From NCBI RefSeq assembly GCF_030362815.1, contig NZ_JAUCGR010000002.1:558001-622000 (forward strand): a stretch of DNA of 64,000 nt, read 5' to 3'. Position numbers and translations under genes: made by a program. Origin of the DNA: Cellulomonas edaphi (GTDB lineage Bacteria; Actinomycetota; Actinomycetes; Actinomycetales; Cellulomonadaceae). The notes below the pieces were generated by a model. The model saw only the letters and a program-made list of their open reading frames with translations, ran no database searches and had not been told where the DNA came from. Positions 1 to 7,411 of this stretch are shown here, one piece after another (positions within the stretch are counted from its first letter, which is position 1; each line of letters begins with the position of its first letter).

Positions 1-395
1 TCCGCCGCGGCTGGACCTTTGGCGAGGAGCCCGTGGCCGTCGACCCCCGCACCCAGGACCTCGTGTTCCGCGGCATCGGCCGTGCCGGCGTGGTGCTGGT
101 GAGCGAGGGCCCGGCCAACCGCGTCGGCAAGCTGCTCGAGTCGGAGCGCAAGCGCACCGCGCGGGTCATCTCCGGCGCGCCCATCACGCTCATCCAGTGC
201 GGGAACGAGGACGGGCAGGTCGCGCTGCGCTCGCTCCCCCGCGCGGTGCAGAAGCTCAAGCCGAAGCTGACCAAGCAGGAGGTCGCCGAGGTCAGCAAGC
301 GCCTCACCGCGCTCGGTGGCGTGCGCCTGCCCGTGCCGAAGGGCGTCGACCCCATGCGTGCGCGTCCCGACCGCAAGGGCATGCGCGGCCGCTGA
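1..395 (+). CDS. DUF4191 family protein, C-terminal part (5' end outside window)
   Basis: The reading frame is open from base 3, so the gene begins upstream of the window. The visible 130 residues end in a basic tail (PMRARPDRKGMRGR). They contain the segment FRGIGRAGVVLVSEGP, which I recognise as typical of the actinobacterial DUF4191 family, membrane-associated proteins of unknown function usually found just upstream of an RDD protein and glnA, as here. No transmembrane segment lies in the visible part; family members carry theirs near the N-terminus. A GTG at base 33 is an internal valine and not the start. The family assignment rests on recognition of the sequence and on the neighbourhood; the function is unknown. 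Confidence 0.8.
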   Translation, partial: RRGWTFGEEPVAVDPRTQDLVFRGIGRAGVVLVSEGPANRVGKLLESERKRTARVISGAPITLIQCGNEDGQVALRSLPRAVQKLKPKLTKQEVAEVSKRLTALGGVRLPVPKGVDPMRARPDRKGMRGR

Positions 396-420
396 GACGC
401 CTCGGCGCCCTCGCAGCGCC

Positions 421-945
421 TCAGCGGCGGACGATCGCCGTCCCCGCCGCGCGGTCGTGGAGGCCACGGCCATCGGGGTCCCACACCACCGCCGGGATCA
501 CCAGGCAGAGCAGCAGCGTCCGCAGCAGCGCCGCGATGAACCCCGGTGCGCCGACCGCGAGCCGCTCCTGGTCCGCGGCGGGCGCCGTCGGGATCACCCG
601 GCGCACCCGCAGGCCCACCAGTCGGTGCCCCAAGGTGTGACCGATCGAGCCGACCAGCAGCACGTTCTCGAGGGCGAAGATGCCCAGCGTGGCGGTGGTG
701 CTGCCGCGCGTGAGGAAGAAGGCCTCGCGGTCCACCGGGAAGAACGCCCCCGCGATGAGCAGGCAGGCCACCCAGTCGATCGCCAGCGCAGCGAACCTGC
801 GTCCGAGGGACGCGAGGGAGCCGGAGCCGGAGGCGGGCAGGCCGAGCCGCTGGCCGCGAGCCTGGCTCTCGGCCGGCCTGCGCGACGGGTCCGGGTCGGA
901 TGCTCCGCCGTCGAGCCATGAGCTGAGGTCCCGACGATCTGCCAC
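421..945 (-). CDS. RDD family membrane protein
   Basis: A 174-residue protein with a polar N-terminal stretch of about 45 residues, then the RDD signature around LGRRFAALAIDWVACLLI (Arg-Asp in the first membrane helix). Two more hydrophobic segments follow, at roughly 85-105 and 130-150, and the family's closing motif is present as DGRGLHDRAAGT. RDD proteins are small integral membrane proteins; some have ion-transport roles, but no substrate can be read from this one. It converges on the DUF4191 gene and diverges from glnA1. The start is GTG at 945. There is no Shine-Dalgarno sequence, but TAGGCT lies six bases upstream, suggesting a leaderless mRNA. Confidence 0.85.
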   Translation of the reverse strand: MADRRDLSSWLDGGASDPDPSRRPAESQARGQRLGLPASGSGSLASLGRRFAALAIDWVACLLIAGAFFPVDREAFFLTRGSTTATLGIFALENVLLVGSIGHTLGHRLVGLRVRRVIPTAPAADQERLAVGAPGFIAALLRTLLLCLVIPAVVWDPDGRGLHDRAAGTAIVRR

Positions 946-951
946 GCGAGC

Positions 952-957
952 AGCCTA
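952..957 (-). promoter_or_regulatory. -10 element (TAGGCT) for the RDD gene, leaderless spacing
   Basis: TAGGCT on the minus strand is separated by exactly six bases (GCTCGC) from the GTG start at 945. That spacing puts the predicted transcription start on the start codon. No ribosome-binding sequence is present between them. Confidence 0.5.
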
Positions 958-1115
958 GGCGACGCTCCGCGGTTCGCGGACGTCGGCGCCGACAGCGGCG
1001 GCAACGCCGCGGAAACCTGCTGGTCACAGCGTCCACGTAGCGTGGGCCCGCGGCCGCAGCCCGAGCGTCGAGACGCCCCGCGGGCGTCCGTCACGCGGGT
1101 CTAGTGTCGAGGATC

Positions 1116-1162
1116 GTTACACCGGGCCGGTGGTCGTAACACCGTGGAAACACTCGGAACAC
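1116..1162 (+). promoter_or_regulatory. Candidate GlnR box upstream of glnA1
   Basis: GTAAC at 1136-1140 and GAAAC at 1147-1151 are separated by exactly six bases. This matches the published actinobacterial GlnR half-site pair (gTnAC-n6-GaAAC). An extra GTTAC lies at 1116-1120, and a weaker AACAC at 1158-1162 keeps the six-base step. A TAGCCT hexamer at 1184-1189 could be the -10, which would place the box near -50, an activator position. There is no good -35 before that -10, as expected for an activator-dependent promoter. Confidence 0.55.
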
Positions 1163-1233
1163 GACAGAGAAACGGCCCGCTCGTAGCCTCGCCTTGCCCG
1201 ACCCCACGGGCACCACCAACCGAGGAGCAGCGG

Positions 1234-2658
1234 ATGTTCAACAAGCCAGAGGAAGTCCTGGCATTCATCAAGAGCGAGGACGTCAAGTTCGTCGACGTCC
1301 GCTTCTGTGACCTGCCGGGCACGATGCAGCACTTCAACGTCCCTGCCCCGACGCTGGACGCCTCGTTCTTCACCGACGGCCAGATGTTCGACGGGTCATC
1401 GATCCGCGGCTTCCAGGCGATCCACGAGTCGGACATGAAGCTCATCCCCGACGTCACCTCGGCGTACGTGGACCCCTTCCGCGTCGAGAAGACGCTGAAC
1501 ATCAACATGCACATCGTCGACCCGTACACCGACGAGCCCTACAGCCGCGACCCGCGTCAGGTCGCCGCCAAGGCGGAGGCGTACCTGCAGTCGACCGGCA
1601 TCGCGGACACCGCGTTCTTCGCGCCCGAGGCCGAGTTCTACATCTTCGACGACGTCCGCTTCCACACGAAGCAGAACGAGTCGTTCTACAAGATCGACTC
1701 CTTCGAGGCGGCCTGGAACTCGGGCCGCGAGGAGGAGGGTGGCAACCTCGGCCACAAGATCCCCTACAAGGGTGGCTACTTCCCCGTTCCCCCGGTGGAC
1801 GGCTTCTCGGACATCCGCGACGAGATCAGCCTCCAGCTGGACGCGCTCGGGCTCGGCGTCGAGCGCGCGCACCACGAGGTCGGCACGGCCGGTCAGCAGG
1901 AGATCAACTACCGCTTCGACAAGCTGGCGATCTCCGGCGACAAGGTCATGCTCTTCAAGTACGTCGTGAAGAACGTGGCGCACAACAACGGCAAGACGGC
2001 GACCTTCATGCCGAAGCCGCTGTTCGGCGACAACGGCTCGGGCATGCACGTGCACCAGTCCCTGTGGAAGGACGGCGAGCCGCTGTTCTTCGACGAGAAG
2101 GGCTACGGCGGCCTGTCCGACATCGCGCGCTGGTACATCGGCGGCCTGCTCAAGCACGCGCCCTCGCTGCTGGCGTTCACCAACCCGACGGTGAACTCCT
2201 ACCACCGCCTGGTCCCGGGCTACGAGGCTCCGGTCAACCTGGTCTACTCGGCCCGCAACCGCTCCGCGTGCATCCGCATCCCGGTCACCGGTTCGAACCC
2301 CAAGGCCAAGCGCATCGAGTTCCGCGTGCCGGACCCGTCGTCGAACCCCTACCTGGCGTTCGCGGCCATGCTGATGGCCGGCATCGACGGCATCCAGAAC
2401 CGCATCGAGCCGCCCGAGCCGGTCGACAAGGACCTGTACGAGCTGCCCCCCGAGGAGCACGCCCTCATCCAGCAGGTGCCGGGCTCGCTCGGCGAGGTGC
2501 TGGACAGCCTCGAGGCCGACCACGACTTCCTCACGGCGGGCAACGTCTTCACGCCCGACCTGATCGAGACGTGGATCGACTACAAGCGCTCCGCCGAGGT
2601 GGACCCGATCCGTCTGCGGCCACACCCGCACGAGTTCGAGCTCTACTACGACGTGTGA
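1234..2658 (+). CDS. glnA: Type I-beta glutamine synthetase GlnA1
   Basis: Glutamine synthetase makes glutamine from glutamate, ammonia and ATP in the cytoplasm. The 474-residue length is normal for a GSI subunit of the dodecamer. Visible hallmarks are FDGSSIRGF near residue 50, the ATP-binding loop [16 protein letters not shown], the NRSACIRIP segment, and [12 protein letters not shown], whose Tyr402 is the adenylylation site of the GSI-beta class. GlnE, the enzyme that would modify it, is encoded about 14 kb downstream. The start is ATG 1234 with GAGGAG at 1222-1227; an earlier GTG-initiated extension to 1144 would run through the promoter region. A GlnR-like box precedes it and a hairpin terminator follows. 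Confidence 0.97.
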   Translation: MFNKPEEVLAFIKSEDVKFVDVRFCDLPGTMQHFNVPAPTLDASFFTDGQMFDGSSIRGFQAIHESDMKLIPDVTSAYVDPFRVEKTLNINMHIVDPYTDEPYSRDPRQVAAKAEAYLQSTGIADTAFFAPEAEFYIFDDVRFHTKQNESFYKIDSFEAAWNSGREEEGGNLGHKIPYKGGYFPVPPVDGFSDIRDEISLQLDALGLGVERAHHEVGTAGQQEINYRFDKLAISGDKVMLFKYVVKNVAHNNGKTATFMPKPLFGDNGSGMHVHQSLWKDGEPLFFDEKGYGGLSDIARWYIGGLLKHAPSLLAFTNPTVNSYHRLVPGYEAPVNLVYSARNRSACIRIPVTGSNPKAKRIEFRVPDPSSNPYLAFAAMLMAGIDGIQNRIEPPEPVDKDLYELPPEEHALIQQVPGSLGEVLDSLEADHDFLTAGNVFTPDLIETWIDYKRSAEVDPIRLRPHPHEFELYYDV

Positions 2659-2707
2659 TCGTCCCGCCTCGCGGCTGCTCCCGTGAGGCGGTGACCTGCA
2701 GTAAGCG

Positions 2708-2740
2708 GCACCCCCGTCACCCTCGCGGTGGCGGGGGTGC
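2708..2740 (+). terminator. Rho-independent-type hairpin after glnA1
   Basis: A 14-bp stem (2708-2721 with 2727-2740, one G-T wobble) surrounds the five-base loop CTCGC. It lies 50 bases past the glnA1 stop and is followed by TGTGTGTCTG, not a clean T tract, which is usual in GC-rich actinobacteria. The remaining sequence up to 2955 shows nothing else I can name. Confidence 0.8.
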
Positions 2741-2955
2741 TGTGTGTCTGCCACAAGCTTCGTGCGGCGCCGGGCAGTCCGGCGCGTGCCAGGGGGTAGA
2801 ACAGGTCAGAGGCCGTCGCTACGGTTGCGATGCAGCTCACTCCCTCGAGACGGGTCCACGGGCATGGACACACGAACGGGTACGCAGATCGCCGACGCGG
2901 ACAGGAGCACGGGAGTCACGTGCGTCGCCGAGCCGCCCGCGTCGCAGGACCGACC

Positions 2956-3555
2956 GTGAGCAGCGAGCTCGTCGTCGACGGCTTCCGGATCGAGCCGCTC
3001 GGGCCGGCGACGTGGGACGCGTTCGCCGATCTCGCCGAGCGCCACAACGGCGTCTGGGGCGGGTGCTGGTGCGTCTACTTCCACGTGTACCCCGACCCGG
3101 TGGAGGAGCGGCGCGCGCTCGGGAACCGCGAGTTCAAGCACCAGCTCGTGCTCGCCGGCCGGGCACACGCCGCGCTCGTGATGGACGGTGACGAGGCGGT
3201 CGCCTGGGCCGAGTTCGGGCCGCCCGAGGAGCTGCCGAACATCCACCACCGCAAGGAGTGGGAGCAGGGCCTCGAGCAACGCCCCGACTACCGGATCACG
3301 TGCCTGTTCGTCGACCGCCGCTACCGACGCAAGGGGATGGCGTCCGTGGCCGTCCGGGGCGCGCTCGCCCTGATCGCCGCCGAGGGCGGTGGTCTTGTCG
3401 AGTCCTACCCGCACGACCTGCCGCCGGGGAAGAAGACGTCGGCATCGTTCCTCTACAACGCCACCCGGTCCATGTACGAGCAGCTCGGGTTCACGTACCA
3501 GCGCCCGAAAGGCAAGGGAAACTGCGTGATGACGGCGCAGGTTCCGGGCCGGTGA
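2956..3555 (+). CDS. GNAT family N-acetyltransferase
   Basis: A 199-residue protein of the Gcn5-related acetyltransferase fold, which moves an acetyl group from acetyl-CoA to an amine; the substrate is unknown. The acetyl-CoA loop is seen as VDRRYRRKGMASVAVRGAL (R/Q-x-x-G-x-A type), preceded by the strand YRITCLFV. The C-terminal part ends with SMYEQLGFTYQRPKGKGNCVM. The N-terminal GGCWCVYFH and the ELPNIHHRKEWE block belong to a widespread but uncharacterised subgroup. GTG 2956 was chosen because homologous-looking sequence begins there (SSELVVDGF); the frame is open further upstream to 2830 but that part is arginine-rich and non-conserved in character. Confidence 0.8.
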   Translation: MSSELVVDGFRIEPLGPATWDAFADLAERHNGVWGGCWCVYFHVYPDPVEERRALGNREFKHQLVLAGRAHAALVMDGDEAVAWAEFGPPEELPNIHHRKEWEQGLEQRPDYRITCLFVDRRYRRKGMASVAVRGALALIAAEGGGLVESYPHDLPPGKKTSASFLYNATRSMYEQLGFTYQRPKGKGNCVMTAQVPGR

Positions 3556-3666
3556 CCACGGGCGGAGCCGGTCGGAAGACTCCACACACCGCCACGCCAC
3601 TGGCCGACTCCCGCCCTACGGACCGGCACGCGTCTCGGCAGCAGAGCAGCAGGGCAGCATGAAACG

Positions 3667-4509
3667 ATGACACCTCCCTCGGACAGCCCACCGGACTTCT
3701 ACGGCCGGCTGATCAGCTCCACCGTGCGAGTCGTCACGTGGAACGTGTGGGGGCGGCACTCGAACTGGCGGGGCCGCGAGCCTGCCATCATCGCCACGTT
3801 GCGGGGCGCACGTCCGGACGTCCTCGTCCTTGCCGAGTCGTGGGCCACGAACGACGACAGCCAGCGTGCCCGGCTGGCGGGCGTGCTGAGGATGCCCCAT
3901 CACACGTACAGCGGGGTGCAAGCAGAGGAGGACGACACCGCACTCTCAGGCGTTGCCGTGATGTCGCGATGGCCGATCGCACGGACCGACAGCCTCACGT
4001 TCGGTGGCGCACGCGTGGAGCTCGCGGAGATCACTGGTCCGCGAGGGTTGGTCCAGGTCGCGGGGGTCGTCATGGACGCGTGGTGGTTCGACGAGAGCCA
4101 GGCACGACAGGACGCCGTGCGCGGGTTGCTCGAGCACCTCGCCGAGCTGGTGGACGACGCGGTCCCGCTGGTCGTGTGCGGAGACTTCAACTGTGACCCG
4201 GACAGTGACGAGATCCGGATGCTCACCGGTCGGTGCGCCGTTCCCGTCCCGGGGATGTCGTTCTACGACGCATGGGAGGTCGCCGGGGGCCGTGACGGCA
4301 CGGATCCGACCGGCGCCACCTGGTCGCGTGCCAACCCGTGCACCGCGCCGCTGCTCTGGCCGGACCGGCGCATCGACTACGTGTTCTCCGCGACGAGGCG
4401 GCGCGGCGGAGCGGGGCACCCCGTGCGCGCGCAGCTGCTCGGGACAGAGCCCGTCGACGGCGTGTGGCCGTCAGACCACAGCGCCGTGCTCGCGGACCTT
4501 CGGTACTAG
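3667..4509 (+). CDS. Endonuclease/exonuclease/phosphatase (EEP) family protein
   Basis: A 280-residue protein with the full metal-dependent phosphoesterase core in order: VTWNVWGR (Asn ligand) near residue 20, LAESW (Glu) near 57, VVCGDFNCDPDSDE near 175, RRIDYVF near 237 and WPSDHSAVLADL at the C-terminus. Such enzymes cut phosphodiester or phosphomonoester bonds in DNA, lipids or other substrates; nothing in the sequence says which. There is no signal peptide, so it is probably cytoplasmic. It stands alone between a GNAT gene and a metallophosphoesterase gene. The ATG lacks a Shine-Dalgarno sequence and has CAGCAT six bases upstream, a weak leaderless-type promoter. Confidence 0.85.
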   Translation: MTPPSDSPPDFYGRLISSTVRVVTWNVWGRHSNWRGREPAIIATLRGARPDVLVLAESWATNDDSQRARLAGVLRMPHHTYSGVQAEEDDTALSGVAVMSRWPIARTDSLTFGGARVELAEITGPRGLVQVAGVVMDAWWFDESQARQDAVRGLLEHLAELVDDAVPLVVCGDFNCDPDSDEIRMLTGRCAVPVPGMSFYDAWEVAGGRDGTDPTGATWSRANPCTAPLLWPDRRIDYVFSATRRRGGAGHPVRAQLLGTEPVDGVWPSDHSAVLADLRY

Positions 4510-4790
4510 GTCAGCAACCCGCACGCGGACACCCGGTCCCACTGCGTCGGCGGACCGGCGATCCTCAGATGTCGCTGCAGGTGGCGGTGGCGGCGGCATC
4601 GTCGTGACCACGTCGAGCGCCATCAGCGCCACCAACACCTCCTCCGCCGGACCGACTGACGCAGTGATCGCCGGACGCACCACCGTCACGCCGAGGACGT
4701 CGCGGTCCGCTTCCGGGCGCGAGCGCGGGCCACGACGTGTTCAATCGAGGACCGAGCGCCAACGTCCCGAACGATGGAAGGGGGTACGCG
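4510..4790. other. Intergenic stretch, no gene recognised
   Basis: The 281 bases between the EEP gene and the phosphoesterase gene hold no convincing coding frame. Only short frames with proline- and alanine-rich translations are present. A short GGTGGCGGTGGCGGCGGC run near 4576 is low-complexity sequence. A good ribosome-binding site (GGAAGGGGG near 4776) marks the start of the next gene. Confidence 0.5.
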
Positions 4791-5300
4791 GTGACCCTGC
4801 GCCTGTTGATGCTCGCCGACACGCACGTGCCGGCGCGAGCACGCGCCCTTCCGCCGGACGTGTGGGCCGCGGTCGACGATGCGGACGTGGTGCTGCACGC
4901 CGGCGACTGGGTCGACGTCGGGCTGCTGGACGCGCTGTCGTCGCGCGCGCGGCGGCTCGTCGGCTGCTTCGGCAACAACGACGGCGCTGCCTTGAGGTCC
5001 CGCCTGCCTCTCGTCGCCCACGTCGACCTCGACGGCCTGCGCGTGGGCGTGGTGCACGAGACGGGCGCCGCGTCCGGCCGCGAGCGCCGGTGCGACGAGG
5101 CCTACCCCGATCTCGACCTGCTCGTCTTCGGCCACAGCCACATCCCCTGGGACACCGTGACCCCTCGCGGCCTGCGGCTGCTCAACCCGGGTTCGCCGAC
5201 GGACCGCCGCCGGCAGCCTGCCGCCACGTACGTCACCGCCACGGTGCAGGACGGGCGGCTGGACGACGTCACGCTCCACGCGCTGCCGGTGCGGCGCTGA
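4791..5300 (+). CDS. YfcE/MJ0936-type metallophosphoesterase
   Basis: A 169-residue calcineurin-like phosphoesterase of the small YfcE/MJ0936 class, which hydrolyses phosphodiesters with two bound metals. Motifs in order: LMLADTHVP (Asp and His ligands), LHAGDWVD, CFGNNDG (Asn ligand) and VFGHSHIPW near the C-terminus, followed by NPGSPTDRR. The usual VxHG motif appears as GVVHETGA. The start is GTG 4791 because the strong ribosome-binding site GGAAGGGGG lies a suitable distance upstream; the frame is open to 4737, but that extension has no ribosome-binding site. The physiological substrate is unknown. Confidence 0.85.
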   Translation: MTLRLLMLADTHVPARARALPPDVWAAVDDADVVLHAGDWVDVGLLDALSSRARRLVGCFGNNDGAALRSRLPLVAHVDLDGLRVGVVHETGAASGRERRCDEAYPDLDLLVFGHSHIPWDTVTPRGLRLLNPGSPTDRRRQPAATYVTATVQDGRLDDVTLHALPVRR

Positions 5301-5362
5301 CGACGCGCGGGTGGGGGCACCCTCCCGCTGCGACTTCCCCGCCGTCATCGGACGATGGAGGA

Positions 5363-5965
5363 GTGACGAGGACGGGCACGAGCTCAGCTCCGTGGCGGGC
5401 GACAGCGTCGGGGGCGGGCCCCGTGGCGGTCGCCGCCGACGTCGTCCGGCTCCTCGCCGTGGTGAGCGTGGTCGCCGGGACCTGGCGCTCGGGTGTGGTC
5501 GGCGCGGCGCTCTTCCTGCTGGTGCTCGGGGGCTGTGTGCTCCCGCTCGCTCTCCGGCTGCCGGCAGGGCTGGACGCCGCGTACTGCGCGACGCTCCTGT
5601 TCGCGGCGTGGGCGGCGCAGCTGGACTGGTACGTGGCGATCCCGGGGCTCGACGTCGTCGTGCACGCGGTGGCGACCGGGCTGATCGCGGTCGTCGCGAC
5701 GGTGGCGCTCGCGCGCTGGGGGGCCGTCGTCGCGCCGACCGGGCGAGCACGGGTCGGGGTGGCGGTGGTCGTCGTCGGGATCGGCGCCGTCGCCTCGGTC
5801 CTGTGGGAGCTCGGCGAGTGGGCCGGGCACACGTTCCTCGACGACCGGATCCAGGTCGGCTACTCCGACACCCTGGGCGACCTCGCCGCCGGTGTCGCCG
5901 GCAGCGTGATTGCTGCGGCGCTGGCCACCCGGTCCCTCGACCTCGACGCCGCGGGCGAGTCATGA
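5363..5965 (+). CDS. YjdF/DUF2238-like integral membrane protein
   Basis: A protein of about 200 residues with five or six hydrophobic segments. The C-terminal WELGEWAGHTFL followed by GYSDTLGDLAAGVAG resembles the conserved Glu/Asp motif of the YjdF (DUF2238) membrane family, whose function is unknown. Its stop overlaps the start of the following glycosyltransferase gene (ATGA at 5962-5965), so the two are probably translated together and may act on the same envelope component. The start is uncertain: GTG 5363 gives the longest product, while GTG 5423, just before the first membrane segment and after GGGGGCGGG, is an equally good choice. Confidence 0.65.
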   Translation: MTRTGTSSAPWRATASGAGPVAVAADVVRLLAVVSVVAGTWRSGVVGAALFLLVLGGCVLPLALRLPAGLDAAYCATLLFAAWAAQLDWYVAIPGLDVVVHAVATGLIAVVATVALARWGAVVAPTGRARVGVAVVVVGIGAVASVLWELGEWAGHTFLDDRIQVGYSDTLGDLAAGVAGSVIAAALATRSLDLDAAGES

Positions 5966-6696
5966 GGACCCTCCCCCGCATATCGGTCGTGATCCCCGTG
6001 CGCGACGACGCACAGGCGCTCGACGCCTGCCTCCGCAAACTCTCCCGGCAGACGGTGCGCCCGTTCGAGGTCCTCGTGGTCGACAACGGGTCGACCGACG
6101 CGTCCGCCCGGGTGGCGGCGGCGCACGGCGCGCGCGTGGTCACGGAAGGCCGCCCCGGCATCCCGGCCGCTGCCGCCACCGGCTACGACGCCGCGACCGG
6201 AGACGTCATCGCCCGGCTGGACGCCGACTCCCTGCCGGAGCCGCAGTGGGTCGAGCGCATCGCGACGCGGATCGCCGACGACCCGGACCTCGACGCCGTC
6301 AGTGGCACCGGCCGGTTCACCGACCTCCACCCGATCGCCGGGGCGGTCGCGAGCACCGTCTACCTGGGCGCGTACTACCTCATGGGCCACCTCGCGCTCG
6401 GCCACCCTCCGCTGTGGGGCTCGTCGATGGCCGTCCGCCGCAGCACGTGGTGCAAGGTCCGCACCAGCGTGGCCCGCGACGACGCCGAGATCCACGACGA
6501 CCTGGACCTCGCGTTCGCGCTCGGCCCGGAGCGGCGGATCATCGTGGACCGCCACCTGCGGGTCGGTGTCTCCGCGCGCTCCATTCGTGGAGGGGCGCAG
6601 CTGATCCGGCGCTTCGACCGCGCGTGGCGGACCCTCCGGCGCAACTGGCGGCGGCTCCCGCCGTGGGAGCGCTGGCGGCGGCGTCTGACGCGCTGA
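5962..6696 (+). CDS. GT2 family glycosyltransferase
   Basis: A 244-residue GT-A fold glycosyltransferase. It shows the nucleotide-sugar binding start ISVVIPVRDDAQALDACL, VVDNGSTDAS near residue 45, and the metal-binding DxD-type motif ARLDADSLPEPQW near residue 85. The acceptor side includes WGSSMAVRRSTW and an HDDLDLAF motif (the ED-type catalytic acid region) near 178. It ends in a strongly basic tail without a clear membrane helix, so it probably works at the inner face of the membrane with the preceding YjdF-like protein, to which it is translationally coupled. Donor and acceptor cannot be deduced. Confidence 0.88.
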   Translation: MRTLPRISVVIPVRDDAQALDACLRKLSRQTVRPFEVLVVDNGSTDASARVAAAHGARVVTEGRPGIPAAAATGYDAATGDVIARLDADSLPEPQWVERIATRIADDPDLDAVSGTGRFTDLHPIAGAVASTVYLGAYYLMGHLALGHPPLWGSSMAVRRSTWCKVRTSVARDDAEIHDDLDLAFALGPERRIIVDRHLRVGVSARSIRGGAQLIRRFDRAWRTLRRNWRRLPPWERWRRRLTR

Positions 6697-6832
6697 CCCG
6701 GCGCGGCATGGACTCACCCGAACAGGGGAACCGGGGCTCGCCGTCGCGCGAATGTGCTCGGCACCCCAACCGATCCGGCACGCTCGGCGTTGTCTGTGCA
6801 TCGGAGGTTACGACGAGTCCTGAGGGGGTTTC

Positions 6833-7411
6833 GTGCGGGGGGACTGGGAGCCGCTGCTCGAGCAGCTGGTCCGCGAGCGCTACACGCGCCTGCTGGCCAG
6901 GGCGATGCTCCTCGTCGGGGCGCGTGGCGATGCCGACGACCTCGTCCAGGAGGCCCTGCTGTCGACATTCAGCGGGCGAGCGCGGCTGACGTCGGTCGAG
7001 GCCGCGGAGCAGTACGTGCGCCGCGCGATCGTCTCTCGCTTCATCGACCGGCTGCGGCGCGACGGGCGGGAGGCCATCGCGCACGACGAGGCGTCGCGGC
7101 TCGACGCGCCACCAGCGCAGCAAGACGTTTCCACCGAGCTCGAGGCAGCACTCGCGCTGCTCGCGCCGCGCGAGCGGGCGTGCGTCGTCCTGCGGCACCT
7201 CGAGCAGATGTCTGTCGCCGAGACCGCGGAGCATCTCCACCTGAGCGATGGTGCCGTGAAGAGGTACACGTTCGACGGCCTGCGCACGCTCAGCTCCGCG
7301 CTGGGCACGCGCCCACCGTCCGACGACGTGCCGGTGCGGCTGGTGCCGCACCAGTCAGCTGCCAGGCCCACCGACGGGTCGACGCACCAGGAGGCCTCCC
7401 ATGGAGCGTGA
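6833..7411 (+). CDS. RNA polymerase sigma factor, ECF type
   Basis: A 192-residue sigma-70 family protein with region 2 (ARGDADDLVQEALLSTF, about 27-43; then RRAIVSRFIDRLRR) and region 4 (LAPRERACVVLRHLEQMSVAETAEHL followed by SDGAVKRYTFDGL, about 110-148). This two-domain build is that of ECF sigma factors, close to the actinobacterial SigE-like group. GTG 6833 follows GAGGGGG with good spacing. Its 3' end overlaps the next gene by 11 bases, so the downstream protein is the obvious candidate for a regulator or target. The C-terminal tail (about 40 residues after region 4) is polar and unstructured. Confidence 0.88.
   Translation: MRGDWEPLLEQLVRERYTRLLARAMLLVGARGDADDLVQEALLSTFSGRARLTSVEAAEQYVRRAIVSRFIDRLRRDGREAIAHDEASRLDAPPAQQDVSTELEAALALLAPRERACVVLRHLEQMSVAETAEHLHLSDGAVKRYTFDGLRTLSSALGTRPPSDDVPVRLVPHQSAARPTDGSTHQEASHGA

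Noticed and set aside
1396..2754. A 452-codon minus-strand frame opposite glnA1
   Set aside because: Antisense shadow of glnA1, Val/Arg/Asp/His-rich without motifs, and it would start inside the glnA1 terminator region.
4471..4689. A 72-codon minus-strand frame in the 4.5-4.8 kb gap
   Set aside because: Proline-run composition, no ribosome-binding site and overlap with the end of the EEP gene make it unlikely to be a gene.
4004..5965. A 653-codon open frame ending at the same stop as the YjdF-like gene
   Set aside because: Only the last 200 codons look like protein. The earlier part overlaps the EEP and phosphoesterase genes in another frame.
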